The position numbers and the translations under genes are program-made. This document shows, one piece after another, positions 35,526-45,943 of a stretch of 64,000 nt of DNA. The stretch covers positions 1-64,000 of the forward strand of contig SCVW01000029.1 in assembly GCA_007244375.1 (NCBI GenBank). The letters run 5' to 3'. A model generated the notes under the pieces. That model was not told the DNA's origin and made no database searches. It saw only the letters and a program-made list of their open reading frames with translations. Origin of the DNA: Smithella sp. GTDB lineage: Bacteria > Desulfobacterota > Syntrophia > Syntrophales > Smithellaceae. How positions within the stretch are numbered: position 1 is the first letter of the stretch; every line of letters begins with the position of its first letter.

Positions 35526-36274
35526 ACTAATAATCCCCCCCCGGAAATCAGAAAAAATAAAATAACTGCACCATAAATAATATAAACCTGTGACACACCT
35601 TTTTTAATCAGTAACAGACAAAATAAAATAAATGCTATTGCCGTTAATTTTGCGATTATATCGAAAGTTTTTATAAAAGGCCAACCTTCAGTTTCAGACA
35701 AAAAAACAGCCGAACATGCAAGCACGACCAAAGCAAGCCAGCGTATTTTTACTGCAACACTGGGTAAATCCAAAGAACGAATAAATTCAAATCCTTTTTT
35801 CCCACCCCTGTAACCTTCAATGAAACCTTTTAACCTTATCCAAATGTGAGACGGCGTATAAATCAACAAGAATGCAACAGGTGCAAATATTAATCCCATA
35901 TACGATAAAATGACTGCAATTATGGAAGCAAAAGGCCTCAAAGCTCCCCAGAAAAAAATATCGCCTATAGCAGCATAAGATCCCATCATACTTTGTTTAA
36001 TCGTCGAAATATTCAAATCCTCACTCTTACCGTTTTCCTCTTCTTCCAAACATACAACCGAACCGATTACCGAATCCGAAAGATAAGGATTGGTGTTAAA
36101 TAACTGTAAATGTCTTGTAAGCATTTTTTCTGAATCTTTCCGGGATAAATTCCACTCCCGAACAAGCGGAATTATTGCCATTGCAAAACCCAAGTTTTGC
36201 ATTCGCCGGAAATTAAGTGTTGTTTGGATAAAAAATGATCTTAAAAGTATTTTTATTAAAGTTGTTTTTTTCAC
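35522..36274 (-). CDS. PTS mannose/fructose/sorbose-family IID component
   Basis: A 250-residue membrane protein. The N-terminal half (IKILLRSFFIQTTLNFRRMQNLGF..., MGSYAAIGD) matches EIID. Hydrophobic segments follow at about 110-145, 180-195 and 205-250. EIID normally works with EIIC as the sugar channel and needs EIIA/EIIB. None of these lies upstream here: the next gene is divergent and unrelated. The cluster is thus IID-HPr-EI only. Confidence 0.88.
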   Translation of the reverse strand: MKKTTLIKILLRSFFIQTTLNFRRMQNLGFAMAIIPLVREWNLSRKDSEKMLTRHLQLFNTNPYLSDSVIGSVVCLEEEENGKSEDLNISTIKQSMMGSYAAIGDIFFWGALRPFASIIAVILSYMGLIFAPVAFLLIYTPSHIWIRLKGFIEGYRGGKKGFEFIRSLDLPSVAVKIRWLALVVLACSAVFLSETEGWPFIKTFDIIAKLTAIAFILFCLLLIKKGVSQVYIIYGAVILFFLISGGGLLV

Positions 36275-36568
36275 TTTTTCACGGCCTTTAAGTTATTAAG
36301 TATAACCCCGAAATATTAAGCAAAAAAAACGACCATGGCGTATACTCAATGTTTTGCGAGATTATTCGAATTTCCAGTTCAGCCATATTCTGCATTCGGA
36401 ATTGATTTTTCACTAACAAATAAACGCCTTTATAAACATCTTTTGCGTTTGCTCCTAACATAAAAGGCTATTTAAGTCAATTTAAACGCAGTATCCCGAT
36501 ATTATATTTTCTTTATCTTCAAGTATTATTTTTGTAAATAATAAACTATTATGATAAAGTTATAAATA

Positions 36569-37915
36569 ATGAGTAAAAAAGTTCTTATTATAAATCCCTG
36601 GATTCATGACTTTGCAGCCTATGACTTCTGGATAAAACCACTTGGTCTTTTATATCTGGGCGGTCTGTTGCGTCAAAACGGCCATGAAGTTCATTTCATT
36701 GATTGTCTGGATCCATTTCATCCGGCTATGCATAAAATAATCTCCAAACCGCCGAAACGCCATTCATCCGGTAACGGCAAATTTTTTCGACAGATTATTC
36801 CTACACCTGATCCACTAAAAATGTTTTCCAGAAATTATTGCCGTTATGGCATTTTACCGGAAATATTTAGAGAAGATTTAAAAAAACAGCAGGATGTTGA
36901 CATTATTTTAATCACTTCCATGATGACATACTGGTACCCGGGAGTTTTTGAAGTTATCAAAATAATAAAGGAAGTCATGCCTCAAATTCCCTTGGTTTTA
37001 GGAGGAAAATATGCCTCCCTTTGCTATGATCATGCCGTAAAATTTTCAGGAGCCGATTTTATTATTGCCGGCGCCGGCGAAAAACAGATTCTTCAGCTTT
37101 TTCAGAAATTATTCGACGAAAAACCATTATTCATGCCGGAAGAAAGCAATCTAGATTCCTACCCCTATCCCGCTTTCGATCTGATAAATAAAATAGAACA
37201 ATTACCTTTAATTACTTCCCGCGGGTGTCCCTACCGCTGCAGTTATTGCTCCACACATATTTTCAACGATCAATTCAGACAACGCGATCCGGTAAAAGTT
37301 GTCGATGAAATCGAATACTGGCAGAAAAAAACCGGCGTTGAGAATTTTAGTTTTTATGATGACGCTTTACTGGTGAATCCCCAAGAGATGATTATTCCTC
37401 TGTTAAACGAACTCAAACGGAGAAATTTGTCCTGCCGCTTTCACTGTCCCAACGGACTTCATTTGAGAGAAATCAATGAAGAGTTAAGTGAGTTGCTTTA
37501 TATTTCAGGGTTCAAAACAATTCGCTTCGGATTTGAGACATCAGATTTAAGCCGACAAATTCAAACCGGCGGTAAAGTTAAAAATGAGGAATTATACAAT
37601 GCAGTAAATCATTTAAAAAATGCCGGTTATAAAACCGGGGGAGTAGGCATATATTTACTATGCGGCATGCCCGGCCAAAAAGCCCGGGAAGTCGACGACA
37701 GCATTAAGTTTGTGCATAAATGCGGTGCCAAACCGGTTCTGGCCGAATATTCACCTATTCCATATACAGAAATGTGGAATGAAGCAGTTTCATCTTCTCC
37801 TTTTGACATTCAAAATGAACCATTATATCATAACAACTCGTTGCTTCCATGTTGTAACGATGATTTTAATTTTGACGATTATAAAGAATTGAAAAATAAA
37901 CTGAACTTAATTTAA
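36569..37915 (+). CDS. B12-binding-domain radical SAM protein
   Basis: A 448-residue protein. An N-terminal Rossmann-like region (about 1-190) resembles the cobalamin-binding fold. The radical SAM core follows with RGCPYRCSYC (Cys 220, 224, 227) holding the [4Fe-4S] cluster and S-adenosylmethionine, then SFYDDALLVN and GFETSD segments. Substrate is unknown; relatives methylate or rearrange lipids, tetrapyrroles or hopanoids. The Cys pair near the end (LLPCCND) is unusual. Transcribed away from the PTS genes across a 294-bp AT-rich divergent region. Confidence 0.85.
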   Translation: MSKKVLIINPWIHDFAAYDFWIKPLGLLYLGGLLRQNGHEVHFIDCLDPFHPAMHKIISKPPKRHSSGNGKFFRQIIPTPDPLKMFSRNYCRYGILPEIFREDLKKQQDVDIILITSMMTYWYPGVFEVIKIIKEVMPQIPLVLGGKYASLCYDHAVKFSGADFIIAGAGEKQILQLFQKLFDEKPLFMPEESNLDSYPYPAFDLINKIEQLPLITSRGCPYRCSYCSTHIFNDQFRQRDPVKVVDEIEYWQKKTGVENFSFYDDALLVNPQEMIIPLLNELKRRNLSCRFHCPNGLHLREINEELSELLYISGFKTIRFGFETSDLSRQIQTGGKVKNEELYNAVNHLKNAGYKTGGVGIYLLCGMPGQKAREVDDSIKFVHKCGAKPVLAEYSPIPYTEMWNEAVSSSPFDIQNEPLYHNNSLLPCCNDDFNFDDYKELKNKLNLI

Positions 37916-37931
37916 AAAGACACGGCAGGAC

Positions 37932-38171
37932 ATGAATAGTTTAAAGTGGATTAAAAATATATTAATACTTATATTATCCTTGTTCTTTCTAATTATCGGC
38001 ATCAATACCTTAATTGGCTCTTATCGCTTAAACAATCCTATGGAATTTGTAATGTATTTTTTTTCCTCTTCGCTTTTAATTTTAGTATGCCTTGTTGGAA
38101 TTATATACTTTTTTTCCCGTTTCCTTATCAAAAAACAACCGGATGGAATTAATAATGACGAAGCGCAATAA
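37932..38171 (+). CDS. Small two-helix membrane protein
   Basis: A 79-residue protein with two hydrophobic helices (about 8-27 and 38-64) and a short polar tail. No family recognised. It lies 16 bp after the radical SAM gene and overlaps the M16 peptidase start by 17 bp, so it is probably part of one transcript with both. Confidence 0.6.
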   Translation: MNSLKWIKNILILILSLFFLIIGINTLIGSYRLNNPMEFVMYFFSSSLLILVCLVGIIYFFSRFLIKKQPDGINNDEAQ

Positions 38172-39654
38172 TTTTCCAGGGCTGGCTTTCTTATTAGCTA
38201 CAATTTTATTAACAGCCAATACTTCTCACGCTCTTGATCTGGATAAGAAAGTTATAAAAACAAAGCTGAAAAACGGCATGACCGTCTTAATGCTGGAGCG
38301 TCATTTAAGTCCGACTGTTTCTCTTTATATCCGGCATCGCGTGGGATCCGTTGACGAATCGGAAGGCGAATTCGGTGCAGCTCATTTTTGCGAACACATG
38401 ATGTTTAAGGGCACAACAACCATCGGCGCAAAAAATTATGCTGTCGAAAGAAAAATACTGGACGCAATCGAAAAAACCGGCACAGCACTGGATCAAGAAA
38501 AACGAAAAGGCAAAAAAGCTGATCCAAAAATCATTCATAATTTATCAGAAAAACTGAAAAAACTTCAGGAGCAGGGGAAAAAATATTTCATTCCTAACGA
38601 AATCGACCGTCTGTACACTGAAAATGGCGGACTGGATATGAATGCTTCCACCGGTCAGGACGTGACAACCTATCATGTAAGTCTCCCCTCCAACAAAATC
38701 GAACTATGGGCGAGAATTGAAGCGGATCGACTGCTTAATCCTGTTTTTCGCGAATTCTATACGGAACGCGATGTTGTCATGGAAGAAAGAAGACAACGGG
38801 TTGATTCCGATCCTGATGGCAAACTTTATGAGCCATTTATGAGCACTGCATATAAAATCCATCCCTACGGCCGACCAATTTTGGGACGGGCGGAAGATAT
38901 AATGAACCTGAGTCCCTCTTCAGTAAGAAGAATATTTAAAAAATATAAAGCGCCGGAAAGTATTGTAATCACAGTTGTTGGTGACATTCAGCCGAAAAAG
39001 ACGCTAAAAATAATTGAAAAATATTTTGGACTTATTCCGGCAAGCAAAGAAACAAAAAAATCAATTCCCGGAGAACCCGTACAAACCCGGGAAAGAAGAG
39101 CAACGGTTTCCTTCGATGCCAATCCGATGATGATTATCGGATTTCATAAACCTAACGCTCCGGATTACAATGATTATGTTTTCGATTTATTGGATACAAT
39201 ACTCACCAAAGGCAGAACCAGCAGGCTGTATAATTTACTGGTAACGAAAAAGGGGGTTGCGGAAAGCGTAAGCTCCGTTAACGGTATCCCGGCAACAAGA
39301 TATCCCAATCTTTTTACTATTTTCTCCAAACCCCGATATCCTCACACAAATGCGGAACTGGAAGAAATTATTCTCAGCGAAATAGAAAAAATAAGAACTC
39401 AACCCGTAACGGATATGGAATTAACCAAAGCCAAGAATCAGTTAAGGATGGATTACATTAAAAACCTGGATTCCAATGAAGAAATTGCCTCAATGTTATC
39501 CTATTATGAAATAATTCTGGGCAATTACAGATATATATCCAACTATTTAAATATCATTGATAAAGTTTCAGCCGATGATATTCAAAAAGCGGCTAAAGTT
39601 TATTTAAGAAAAGATAACTGTACAATTGCTGTTTTGGATAAAAAGAAAGATTAG
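38155..39654 (+). CDS. M16-family zinc metallopeptidase, catalytic subunit, exported
   Basis: 499 residues from ATG 38155, chosen because a signal peptide follows directly (LAFLLATILLTANTSHA); an earlier TTG at 38092 gives no signal. The inverted zinc motif HxxEH is HFCEH (H77, E80, H81), with a downstream Glu in ERDVVMEER. It is a periplasmic processing peptidase of the pitrilysin clan. Its partner is the next gene, 12 bp downstream, which lacks the zinc motif. Confidence 0.9.
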   Translation: MTKRNNFPGLAFLLATILLTANTSHALDLDKKVIKTKLKNGMTVLMLERHLSPTVSLYIRHRVGSVDESEGEFGAAHFCEHMMFKGTTTIGAKNYAVERKILDAIEKTGTALDQEKRKGKKADPKIIHNLSEKLKKLQEQGKKYFIPNEIDRLYTENGGLDMNASTGQDVTTYHVSLPSNKIELWARIEADRLLNPVFREFYTERDVVMEERRQRVDSDPDGKLYEPFMSTAYKIHPYGRPILGRAEDIMNLSPSSVRRIFKKYKAPESIVITVVGDIQPKKTLKIIEKYFGLIPASKETKKSIPGEPVQTRERRATVSFDANPMMIIGFHKPNAPDYNDYVFDLLDTILTKGRTSRLYNLLVTKKGVAESVSSVNGIPATRYPNLFTIFSKPRYPHTNAELEEIILSEIEKIRTQPVTDMELTKAKNQLRMDYIKNLDSNEEIASMLSYYEIILGNYRYISNYLNIIDKVSADDIQKAAKVYLRKDNCTIAVLDKKKD

Positions 39655-39666
39655 GCGTGCCTTTAT

Positions 39667-41115
39667 ATGATCAAAAGAAAATTTAACATTTTTTCAAATG
39701 TCAAAGCTTTATTGCCGTTGGTTTGCTTTATAATTACCTCAGGTTTTTCTTCCTCTGCAGCAGCTTCTAACTTTCAGTTGCCCTCACCCGACAAAATTCA
39801 TTATGCGCCGTTACAATTTAATCTTCCTCAAGCCCAACGCGTATCTTTGGAAAACGGAATCGTTCTCTACATCCTGGAGGACCATGAATTGCCCCTGATA
39901 AATATCAGAGGTATCATCAGAACCGGAACGATGTGCGATCCTCAAGACAAGGAAGGGGTTGCCGAATTGACCGCGTATGTCATGAGAACCGGAGGAACAT
40001 CAAAGTTAAACAGTTCGGAAATGGACAGCCGACTTGATTTCATGGCTGCTACAGCATCAATTTCAATGTCCATGGAATCCGCACAGGTAAACTTTTCCAT
40101 CTTAAACAAAGACCTCGACAAGGGACTCGACCTCTTAGCACAGATGCTTACGCAACCGGCTTTCGAGCAAAATAAATTCGAGTTGGCCAAGCAATTGAAG
40201 AATGAAGAACTAAGAAGACTGAAAGACGACCCGCAAAAACTTGCGTCTAGAGAATTCAACCGCCTTATTTATTTCAATAATCCGCGCGGCCGTTTTGCCT
40301 CCCACAGGTCCGTTGCCAAAATTAAACGCGACGATTTAGTCAAATTTCACAATAAATTCTTCCGCCCGGATAATATTATGTTTGCCGTCAGCGGAGATAT
40401 CAGTAAGGAACAAGCCGTTTATGAATTTAGCCGTCACTTCGGTAACTGGAGTACAAAAGAAACTCCTATTGATGTTCCTTTGCCTCCTGATAAATCAAAA
40501 GCCGGAATTTTTTACATCGACAAAGAAATTCCCCAATCTACGGTTATCAGCGGCCGGTTTGCGACAAGCAAAACAAATCCCGATTTCTATGCCTTTTCAA
40601 TTCTTGATTTCATCATTGGCAGCGGCGGTTTCCCTTCAAGAATTTTCAGCGCAGTGCGCAATAATGAAGGACTTGCCTACAGTGCCGGAAGCTTTTATCG
40701 TGCAAGACCGGCATATGGTGTTTTCGGCACTTATGCTTTTACAAAAACATCATCAACCATGAAGTCTCTTTCTCTCATCAATTCAATCTTGGAGAATACT
40801 AGTTCCGGTACGATTACAAAAGAAGAAATTGATTGGGCCAAAAGTTCCATCATTAACGGTTTTGTCTTTTCATTTGATACTCCCGAACAAATCGCCTGGC
40901 AACAGATGAACATCGAATATGAAAAATTACCCGCAGATTTTCTGCTTACCTATCGCAACAAAATAGAAAAGGTTACTTTAAAGGATTTGAATGATACCGC
41001 CTCAAAATACCTCAATAAGACAAAAAATGTAGTCTTGATTTTGGGTGACAGTAAAAATTTTGACAAACCTCTGTCAGTAATGACACAGCCGATTTTAATA
41101 ATCCCCGAAGAATAA
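39667..41115 (+). CDS. M16-family protein lacking the zinc motif (non-catalytic partner)
   Basis: A 482-residue protein with a signal peptide (about 1-34, ending SSAAAS). The M16 fold is clear (VSLENGIVLYILEDHELPLINI... and a SGDISKEQ segment). Where HxxEH should be, the sequence is GVAELTAYVMRTGG, so zinc binding is lost. A catalytic-plus-inactive M16 pair in tandem is common and forms a heterodimer. No stand-alone activity is expected. Confidence 0.9.
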   Translation: MIKRKFNIFSNVKALLPLVCFIITSGFSSSAAASNFQLPSPDKIHYAPLQFNLPQAQRVSLENGIVLYILEDHELPLINIRGIIRTGTMCDPQDKEGVAELTAYVMRTGGTSKLNSSEMDSRLDFMAATASISMSMESAQVNFSILNKDLDKGLDLLAQMLTQPAFEQNKFELAKQLKNEELRRLKDDPQKLASREFNRLIYFNNPRGRFASHRSVAKIKRDDLVKFHNKFFRPDNIMFAVSGDISKEQAVYEFSRHFGNWSTKETPIDVPLPPDKSKAGIFYIDKEIPQSTVISGRFATSKTNPDFYAFSILDFIIGSGGFPSRIFSAVRNNEGLAYSAGSFYRARPAYGVFGTYAFTKTSSTMKSLSLINSILENTSSGTITKEEIDWAKSSIINGFVFSFDTPEQIAWQQMNIEYEKLPADFLLTYRNKIEKVTLKDLNDTASKYLNKTKNVVLILGDSKNFDKPLSVMTQPILIIPEE

Positions 41116-41136
41116 CTTATCATTTAAGGAACTATT

Positions 41137-42384
41137 ATGATTGATATGGAAACATTTAAAAAAATAACAAAGAGAATCGATTCCTATCGCGAAGCGATGA
41201 TTGCATTGCAAATCGATCTGAGTGCAATTTCCGCCGTAGGACCGGAAAACGGCGGAGACGGAGAATTACTCAAGGCAAATTTCCTGAAACAACGGCTTAT
41301 CCGGATGGGTTTCCGGAACTTCCGGCATTATGACGTGAAAGACGAAAGAGTTTCTTCTGGAATTCGTCCCAATTTTATCACAACAATAGAAGGTAAAAAT
41401 AAAAGTAAGTTTATCTGGATTATTACTCATATGGATATTGTGCCACCGGGGGAACTTCGTCTCTGGAGTCACGATCCCTACAGTGCTTACATTAAAGACG
41501 GTCATATTTTCGGCCGCGGCGTTGAAGATAATCAACAAGACATGGTTGCTTCCATCTTTGCTGCCAAAGCCATGATGGATGAGGAAGTAGTACCGGATAA
41601 TTCCATCAACCTTGCTTTTGTTTCCGATGAAGAAACATCAAGTAACAAGGGATTGTATCACATGATAGACTTCGCCGATCCTCTTTTTAATGATGATGAT
41701 TTAATAGTTGTTCCCGATTCAGGTAATCCTGAAGGATCTTTAATCGAAATCGCTGAAAAAAGTATGCTTTGGTTGTGTTTTAAAACAAAAGGTAAACAAT
41801 GCCACGGCTCCAACCCCCAACTGGGCAATAATGCTTTTGTCGCGGCATCGCATCTGGTGACAAAATTAGTTAAGCTGAGAAAGCTGTTTCCCGAATCCGA
41901 TCCCCTTTTTGATCCTCCGCAAAGCACATTTGAACCGACAAAAAAAGAAGCCAACGTGGGTAACATTAACACCATACCGGGCGAAGATATTTTTTGTATG
42001 GACTGCCGTGTTCTGCCGAAATACGACTTACAGGATGTTATGAAGGCAATACAAAAAATTGTTCATGGGATCGAAAAGAAATTCAAAGTCCGGATAGAAA
42101 TATCCATTACACAATACGTACAATCAGCAAAGCCGACATCTCCTGATGCCCCGATAGTTCAAATGCTTACAAAAGCCATTGAGGAAATATACAACGTAAA
42201 GGCATATCCCGGCGGTGTCGGAGCAGGTACTGTTGCCTCTTATATTCGTAAAAAAAATTATCCCGTAGCGGTTTGGTCTAAAACCAACCAGACGGCTCAT
42301 CAGCCGGACGAAAATTGCCCCGTTGACAACATGTTGGGCAACGCCAAGGTATTCGCTCACTTATTTCTGCAAAATAATTTTTAA
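41137..42384 (+). CDS. M20-family metallopeptidase (ArgE/DapE-type deacylase or dipeptidase)
   Basis: A 415-residue cytoplasmic protein. Metal ligands appear in order: THMDIVPPG (His, Asp), GRGVEDNQQD (bridging Asp), DEETSSNKG (catalytic Glu pair) and a late Asp-His region including QTAHQPDE. It removes acyl or amino-acid groups from small substrates; the specificity cannot be told from sequence. It follows the M16 pair by 21 bp on the same strand. Confidence 0.85.
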   Translation: MIDMETFKKITKRIDSYREAMIALQIDLSAISAVGPENGGDGELLKANFLKQRLIRMGFRNFRHYDVKDERVSSGIRPNFITTIEGKNKSKFIWIITHMDIVPPGELRLWSHDPYSAYIKDGHIFGRGVEDNQQDMVASIFAAKAMMDEEVVPDNSINLAFVSDEETSSNKGLYHMIDFADPLFNDDDLIVVPDSGNPEGSLIEIAEKSMLWLCFKTKGKQCHGSNPQLGNNAFVAASHLVTKLVKLRKLFPESDPLFDPPQSTFEPTKKEANVGNINTIPGEDIFCMDCRVLPKYDLQDVMKAIQKIVHGIEKKFKVRIEISITQYVQSAKPTSPDAPIVQMLTKAIEEIYNVKAYPGGVGAGTVASYIRKKNYPVAVWSKTNQTAHQPDENCPVDNMLGNAKVFAHLFLQNNF

Positions 42385-42542
42385 AAGCCCTGGAAGCATT
42401 GTTATTTATAAACTAAACATTGATAAAACAAGCACTTAAAGACACCTCGAAACATTATCAATTGTATTGCAATGGATAAATCAAAATGATAAAAACAAAT
42501 TTGTTAGTAAATATGCTTTTTTTGTAAAGAGAGTGCTGACAA

Positions 42543-43574
42543 TTGGATAAAAGTACAATTTTAGAGGCTGATAATTATTTAAAGCAGGCAACCAAAAATC
42601 AGGCTGTAGAGAAAATTTCTTTTGCCAATCATAACCTGTTAAAGAATCTCTGCGGAGAACATGATAAGCATCTGAAGCTTATCGAGAATCTGGAACCTGT
42701 CAAATTAAAAGCCTGGGGAAACAACATAACTGTCTCCGGCAAAAATTACAACGTCGGTAAAATCAGTTCTATGCTAAAACAGCTTTATTCTATAATGGAA
42801 AAAGGCTGGCATATTCAACCCGCTGATATTGATTATGCTCACCGCATTCTTTCCGAAGATGCAACTTTCGAACTGGAACGTATTTTTCTTGATACGGTTT
42901 TTATTTCTTCCAAGAAGCGTGTTATTACTCCCAAAAGCATAGCGCAGAGACTCTATATCGAATACATGAGAAATTTTGATATGGTCTTTGCCATAGGTCC
43001 TGCCGGAACAGGAAAAACTTATCTGGCTATGGCCATGGCCGTAGCCTGTTTGATGGAGCATAAAATTCAAAGAATCATTTTAGCTCGTCCTGCCGTCGAA
43101 GCAGGCGAACGACTGGGTTTTCTACCCGGAGACCTGGCGGAAAAAGTAAATCCGTATCTTCGTCCCCTGTACGACGCGCTCTATGATATGATCGATATGG
43201 AAAGAGCAACAACTTTGATCAGCAAGGGATTTATTGAGGTCGCGCCTCTTGCTTTTATGCGAGGCCGAACGCTTAATGATTCTTTTGTCATTTTGGATGA
43301 GGCTCAGAATACCACATCAGAACAGATGAAAATGTTTCTGACAAGGCTTGGGTTCGGCTCCAAAGCAGTTATTACAGGAGACATTACACAGGTTGATTTG
43401 CCTTCGGAAAAAATCTCCGGCTTGATCGAAGCAGAACAAATCTTGAAAAAAATCGACCTTATTCGCTTTATTCATTTTTCTGAAATTGACGTTGTGAGGC
43501 ATCCATTGGTTCAGGATGTAATAAAGGCTTATAAACGTTTACCTAAAGAAAAAAAACCCGATTCCAATGTGTGA
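42543..43574 (+). CDS. phoH: PhoH-family ATPase (YbeZ-like)
   Basis: A 343-residue protein. Walker A is GPAGTGKTYLA (K158), followed by ARPAVEAGERLGFLPGDLAEKVNPYLRP, the PhoH signature, and Walker B FVILDEAQNTT. The start is TTG 42543 with an AGAGAG upstream; no better start exists before the conserved region. Its stop overlaps the HD-7TM gene (GTGA), and ybeY follows. PhoH-YbeY neighbours act in rRNA maturation and RNA quality control. Confidence 0.92.
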   Translation: MDKSTILEADNYLKQATKNQAVEKISFANHNLLKNLCGEHDKHLKLIENLEPVKLKAWGNNITVSGKNYNVGKISSMLKQLYSIMEKGWHIQPADIDYAHRILSEDATFELERIFLDTVFISSKKRVITPKSIAQRLYIEYMRNFDMVFAIGPAGTGKTYLAMAMAVACLMEHKIQRIILARPAVEAGERLGFLPGDLAEKVNPYLRPLYDALYDMIDMERATTLISKGFIEVAPLAFMRGRTLNDSFVILDEAQNTTSEQMKMFLTRLGFGSKAVITGDITQVDLPSEKISGLIEAEQILKKIDLIRFIHFSEIDVVRHPLVQDVIKAYKRLPKEKKPDSNV

Positions 43575-45943
43575 ATTCTATGAATTTTCTCGAACCAATA
43601 AAAAATAAAGTGACAAATATTTTCAAAATATTGAAGGATAAAAACAATTTTTCCTTCGAATTTTTGAAAAACAGGACTTTTCAAAAATGGGCTATCGCTG
43701 TTACCCTCTGCTTAATTTTAGCCATCATAATGGCTCCTCAACTCCGTACTTATGAACCGGATTTCAAACTGGGCATGATTGTTCCCAAAAATATCAAAGC
43801 AGATTATTCTTTTCTTGTTGAAGATCCTGTGGCAACCGAACAGAAAAAAATGGAAGATGCGGAAAATGTCAAACAGGTTTACGATTACGATATAAAAGTT
43901 CAGGAAAATATCAAAACAAGGTTGATTAAAGCCCTTACGGCGGCGGCAGAAAACTACAACCGTTCCCTTCAGGGCAAAATATCGAAAAGCGGTGTTCCCG
44001 ATGTAGGTAAGTTACAAAAAGACAAAAAGATTCTGGAAAAATATCTGGGAATCTATTTAAGTTCAGAAGAATTCTATGTTCTCAACGAAAATAAATTTTC
44101 CGACAAACTCCGGCAAAAATTATCCAAACTGATCATTTCTTTCTATGACAATAAATTCATTACTAATAACGTTTTTAGCAACCCAGAAAAGCAGAAGGGG
44201 ATCATTGTCAGAAATTTAAAAACCAAGATTGAAGAAGAAATTAAAGACCAATCTCTGTTTTTCAATATCCAGGAAATCGACGCGGCGCTTTTAAAAACAG
44301 TCAATATGGTTTTCAAAGATGATGACGACAACTTGAAAGACACTGCTTTTTCTCTGACAAAAAAACTAATCGAGCCGAATTTAACTTTCAATAAAGAAGC
44401 TACCGAAAAGAAAAGGCTTGCCATTATAGGAGAAACAAATGCGACGTTTTTCCAGATACAAAAAAATGAAATGATTGTACGTGAGGGGGAAAAAATCGGC
44501 TATCTGGAATTAGCCAAATTGAATGCCTTTTATAATTCCACCAGGGATAAAAATTTTTCCAGATATACAATTTTTCTGGGGTTCTTCTTTACTTCTTTGT
44601 TTCTCTCAATAATCCTGTATCTCTGGCGCACAAGGAATTGGATTACAACGTCAGCCCGTTCCAACGTTGATTTATTAGTATTCGGCATAATTGCCCTTCT
44701 GCAAATTGTATTCATCAAAATGGGTATTTTTATATCTACTGCTGTTAACAAAGCTTTCCCTTTCCTGCCGACTGAAACCTGTTTCTTCGCCATACCGTTT
44801 GCTTTCGGAGCAATGACCATTGCCATACTGATCAATAGAAACGTTGCCATGATAATAAGTGTGCTTACATCTTTAATGATCGGATTCATTTTTGACGAAA
44901 AAATTACATTTCCTCTTTTTTCATTTTTAGGATCTGTCGCTGCATCTTATCAAATCGTCCGCATCCGTCAACGTTCCGTTTTCCTGAGAATAGGTCTTTT
45001 TCTTGGAATCATTAATATGGCCGCGATTATCTGCCTTAATCTTATTACAGGAAACGTATCCAACGATCTATTTTTAAAATTGATAATGGGGCTTGTTGGC
45101 GGTGTTTTTACCGGCATACTTGTGGCCGGAATTACTCCTATCTTTGAAAGTATTTTTGGATTTATAACCGATTTTAAACTTCTGGAGTTGGCTAATTTAA
45201 ATCAGCCCCTTTTTCAGAGAATGATAATTGAAGCGCCGGGAACATACCATCACAGCATCATTGTCTCCTCTATGGTAGAAGCGGCAGCCGAGGCTATCGG
45301 TGCCAACTCTCTTCTGGCAAAAGTCAGTGCATATTACCACGATATAGGCAAGCTGATGAAGCCGCAATATTTTATTGAAAATCAGCTTACAAACGAAAAC
45401 AAGCATGATAAGCTTTCACCTAAAATGAGCAGCCTTATTATAATATCCCATGTAAAGGACGGTTGCGAGCTGGCCGCTAAAGCCAAACTGGGACAGCAAA
45501 TTACCAACATAATTCGCGAGCATCATGGCACAAGCATCGTCAGCTTTTTTTACGACAAGGCCAAAAAGGATAAGGATGAATCCATTCGTTCATTATCAGA
45601 AAGTGATTTCCTGTATCCCGGGCCAAAGCCGCAAACGAAAGAAGCAGGCCTGGTAATGCTGGGAGATGTTGTTGAGGCGTCTTCCCGTACACTGTCTAAT
45701 CCGACTCCGGCGAGAATCCGTTCTCTGGTCAGAGAAAGAATTGAACGTATCTATATGGATGGACAACTCGATGAATGTGAATTAACCTTAAAAAACCTTA
45801 ATACGATAGCCGAAACATTTACAAAAATACTTACCGGAATCTTTCACCACCGTGTTGATTATCCGGAATCATCACAGAAAGAAACCAACGGTAAAAAAGA
45901 AATCAATGAAATTACAGATCGACAACAATCAAAACAAAATTAA
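43571..45943 (+). CDS. 7TM-HD c-di-AMP phosphodiesterase (PgpH/YqfF-like)
   Basis: A 790-residue membrane protein: an N-terminal membrane anchor (about 30-50), a long extracytoplasmic 7TMR-HDED domain (about 55-320), seven membrane helices (about 325-520) and a cytoplasmic HD domain with YYHDIGK (H590, D591). The paired HD ligands HHS and HVKDG are present. PgpH enzymes hydrolyse c-di-AMP. The start is GTG 43571 overlapping phoH; ATG 43580 is an alternative. It sits between phoH and ybeY, the usual order in Desulfobacterota and Firmicutes. Confidence 0.92.
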   Translation: MNSMNFLEPIKNKVTNIFKILKDKNNFSFEFLKNRTFQKWAIAVTLCLILAIIMAPQLRTYEPDFKLGMIVPKNIKADYSFLVEDPVATEQKKMEDAENVKQVYDYDIKVQENIKTRLIKALTAAAENYNRSLQGKISKSGVPDVGKLQKDKKILEKYLGIYLSSEEFYVLNENKFSDKLRQKLSKLIISFYDNKFITNNVFSNPEKQKGIIVRNLKTKIEEEIKDQSLFFNIQEIDAALLKTVNMVFKDDDDNLKDTAFSLTKKLIEPNLTFNKEATEKKRLAIIGETNATFFQIQKNEMIVREGEKIGYLELAKLNAFYNSTRDKNFSRYTIFLGFFFTSLFLSIILYLWRTRNWITTSARSNVDLLVFGIIALLQIVFIKMGIFISTAVNKAFPFLPTETCFFAIPFAFGAMTIAILINRNVAMIISVLTSLMIGFIFDEKITFPLFSFLGSVAASYQIVRIRQRSVFLRIGLFLGIINMAAIICLNLITGNVSNDLFLKLIMGLVGGVFTGILVAGITPIFESIFGFITDFKLLELANLNQPLFQRMIIEAPGTYHHSIIVSSMVEAAAEAIGANSLLAKVSAYYHDIGKLMKPQYFIENQLTNENKHDKLSPKMSSLIIISHVKDGCELAAKAKLGQQITNIIREHHGTSIVSFFYDKAKKDKDESIRSLSESDFLYPGPKPQTKEAGLVMLGDVVEASSRTLSNPTPARIRSLVRERIERIYMDGQLDECELTLKNLNTIAETFTKILTGIFHHRVDYPESSQKETNGKKEINEITDRQQSKQN

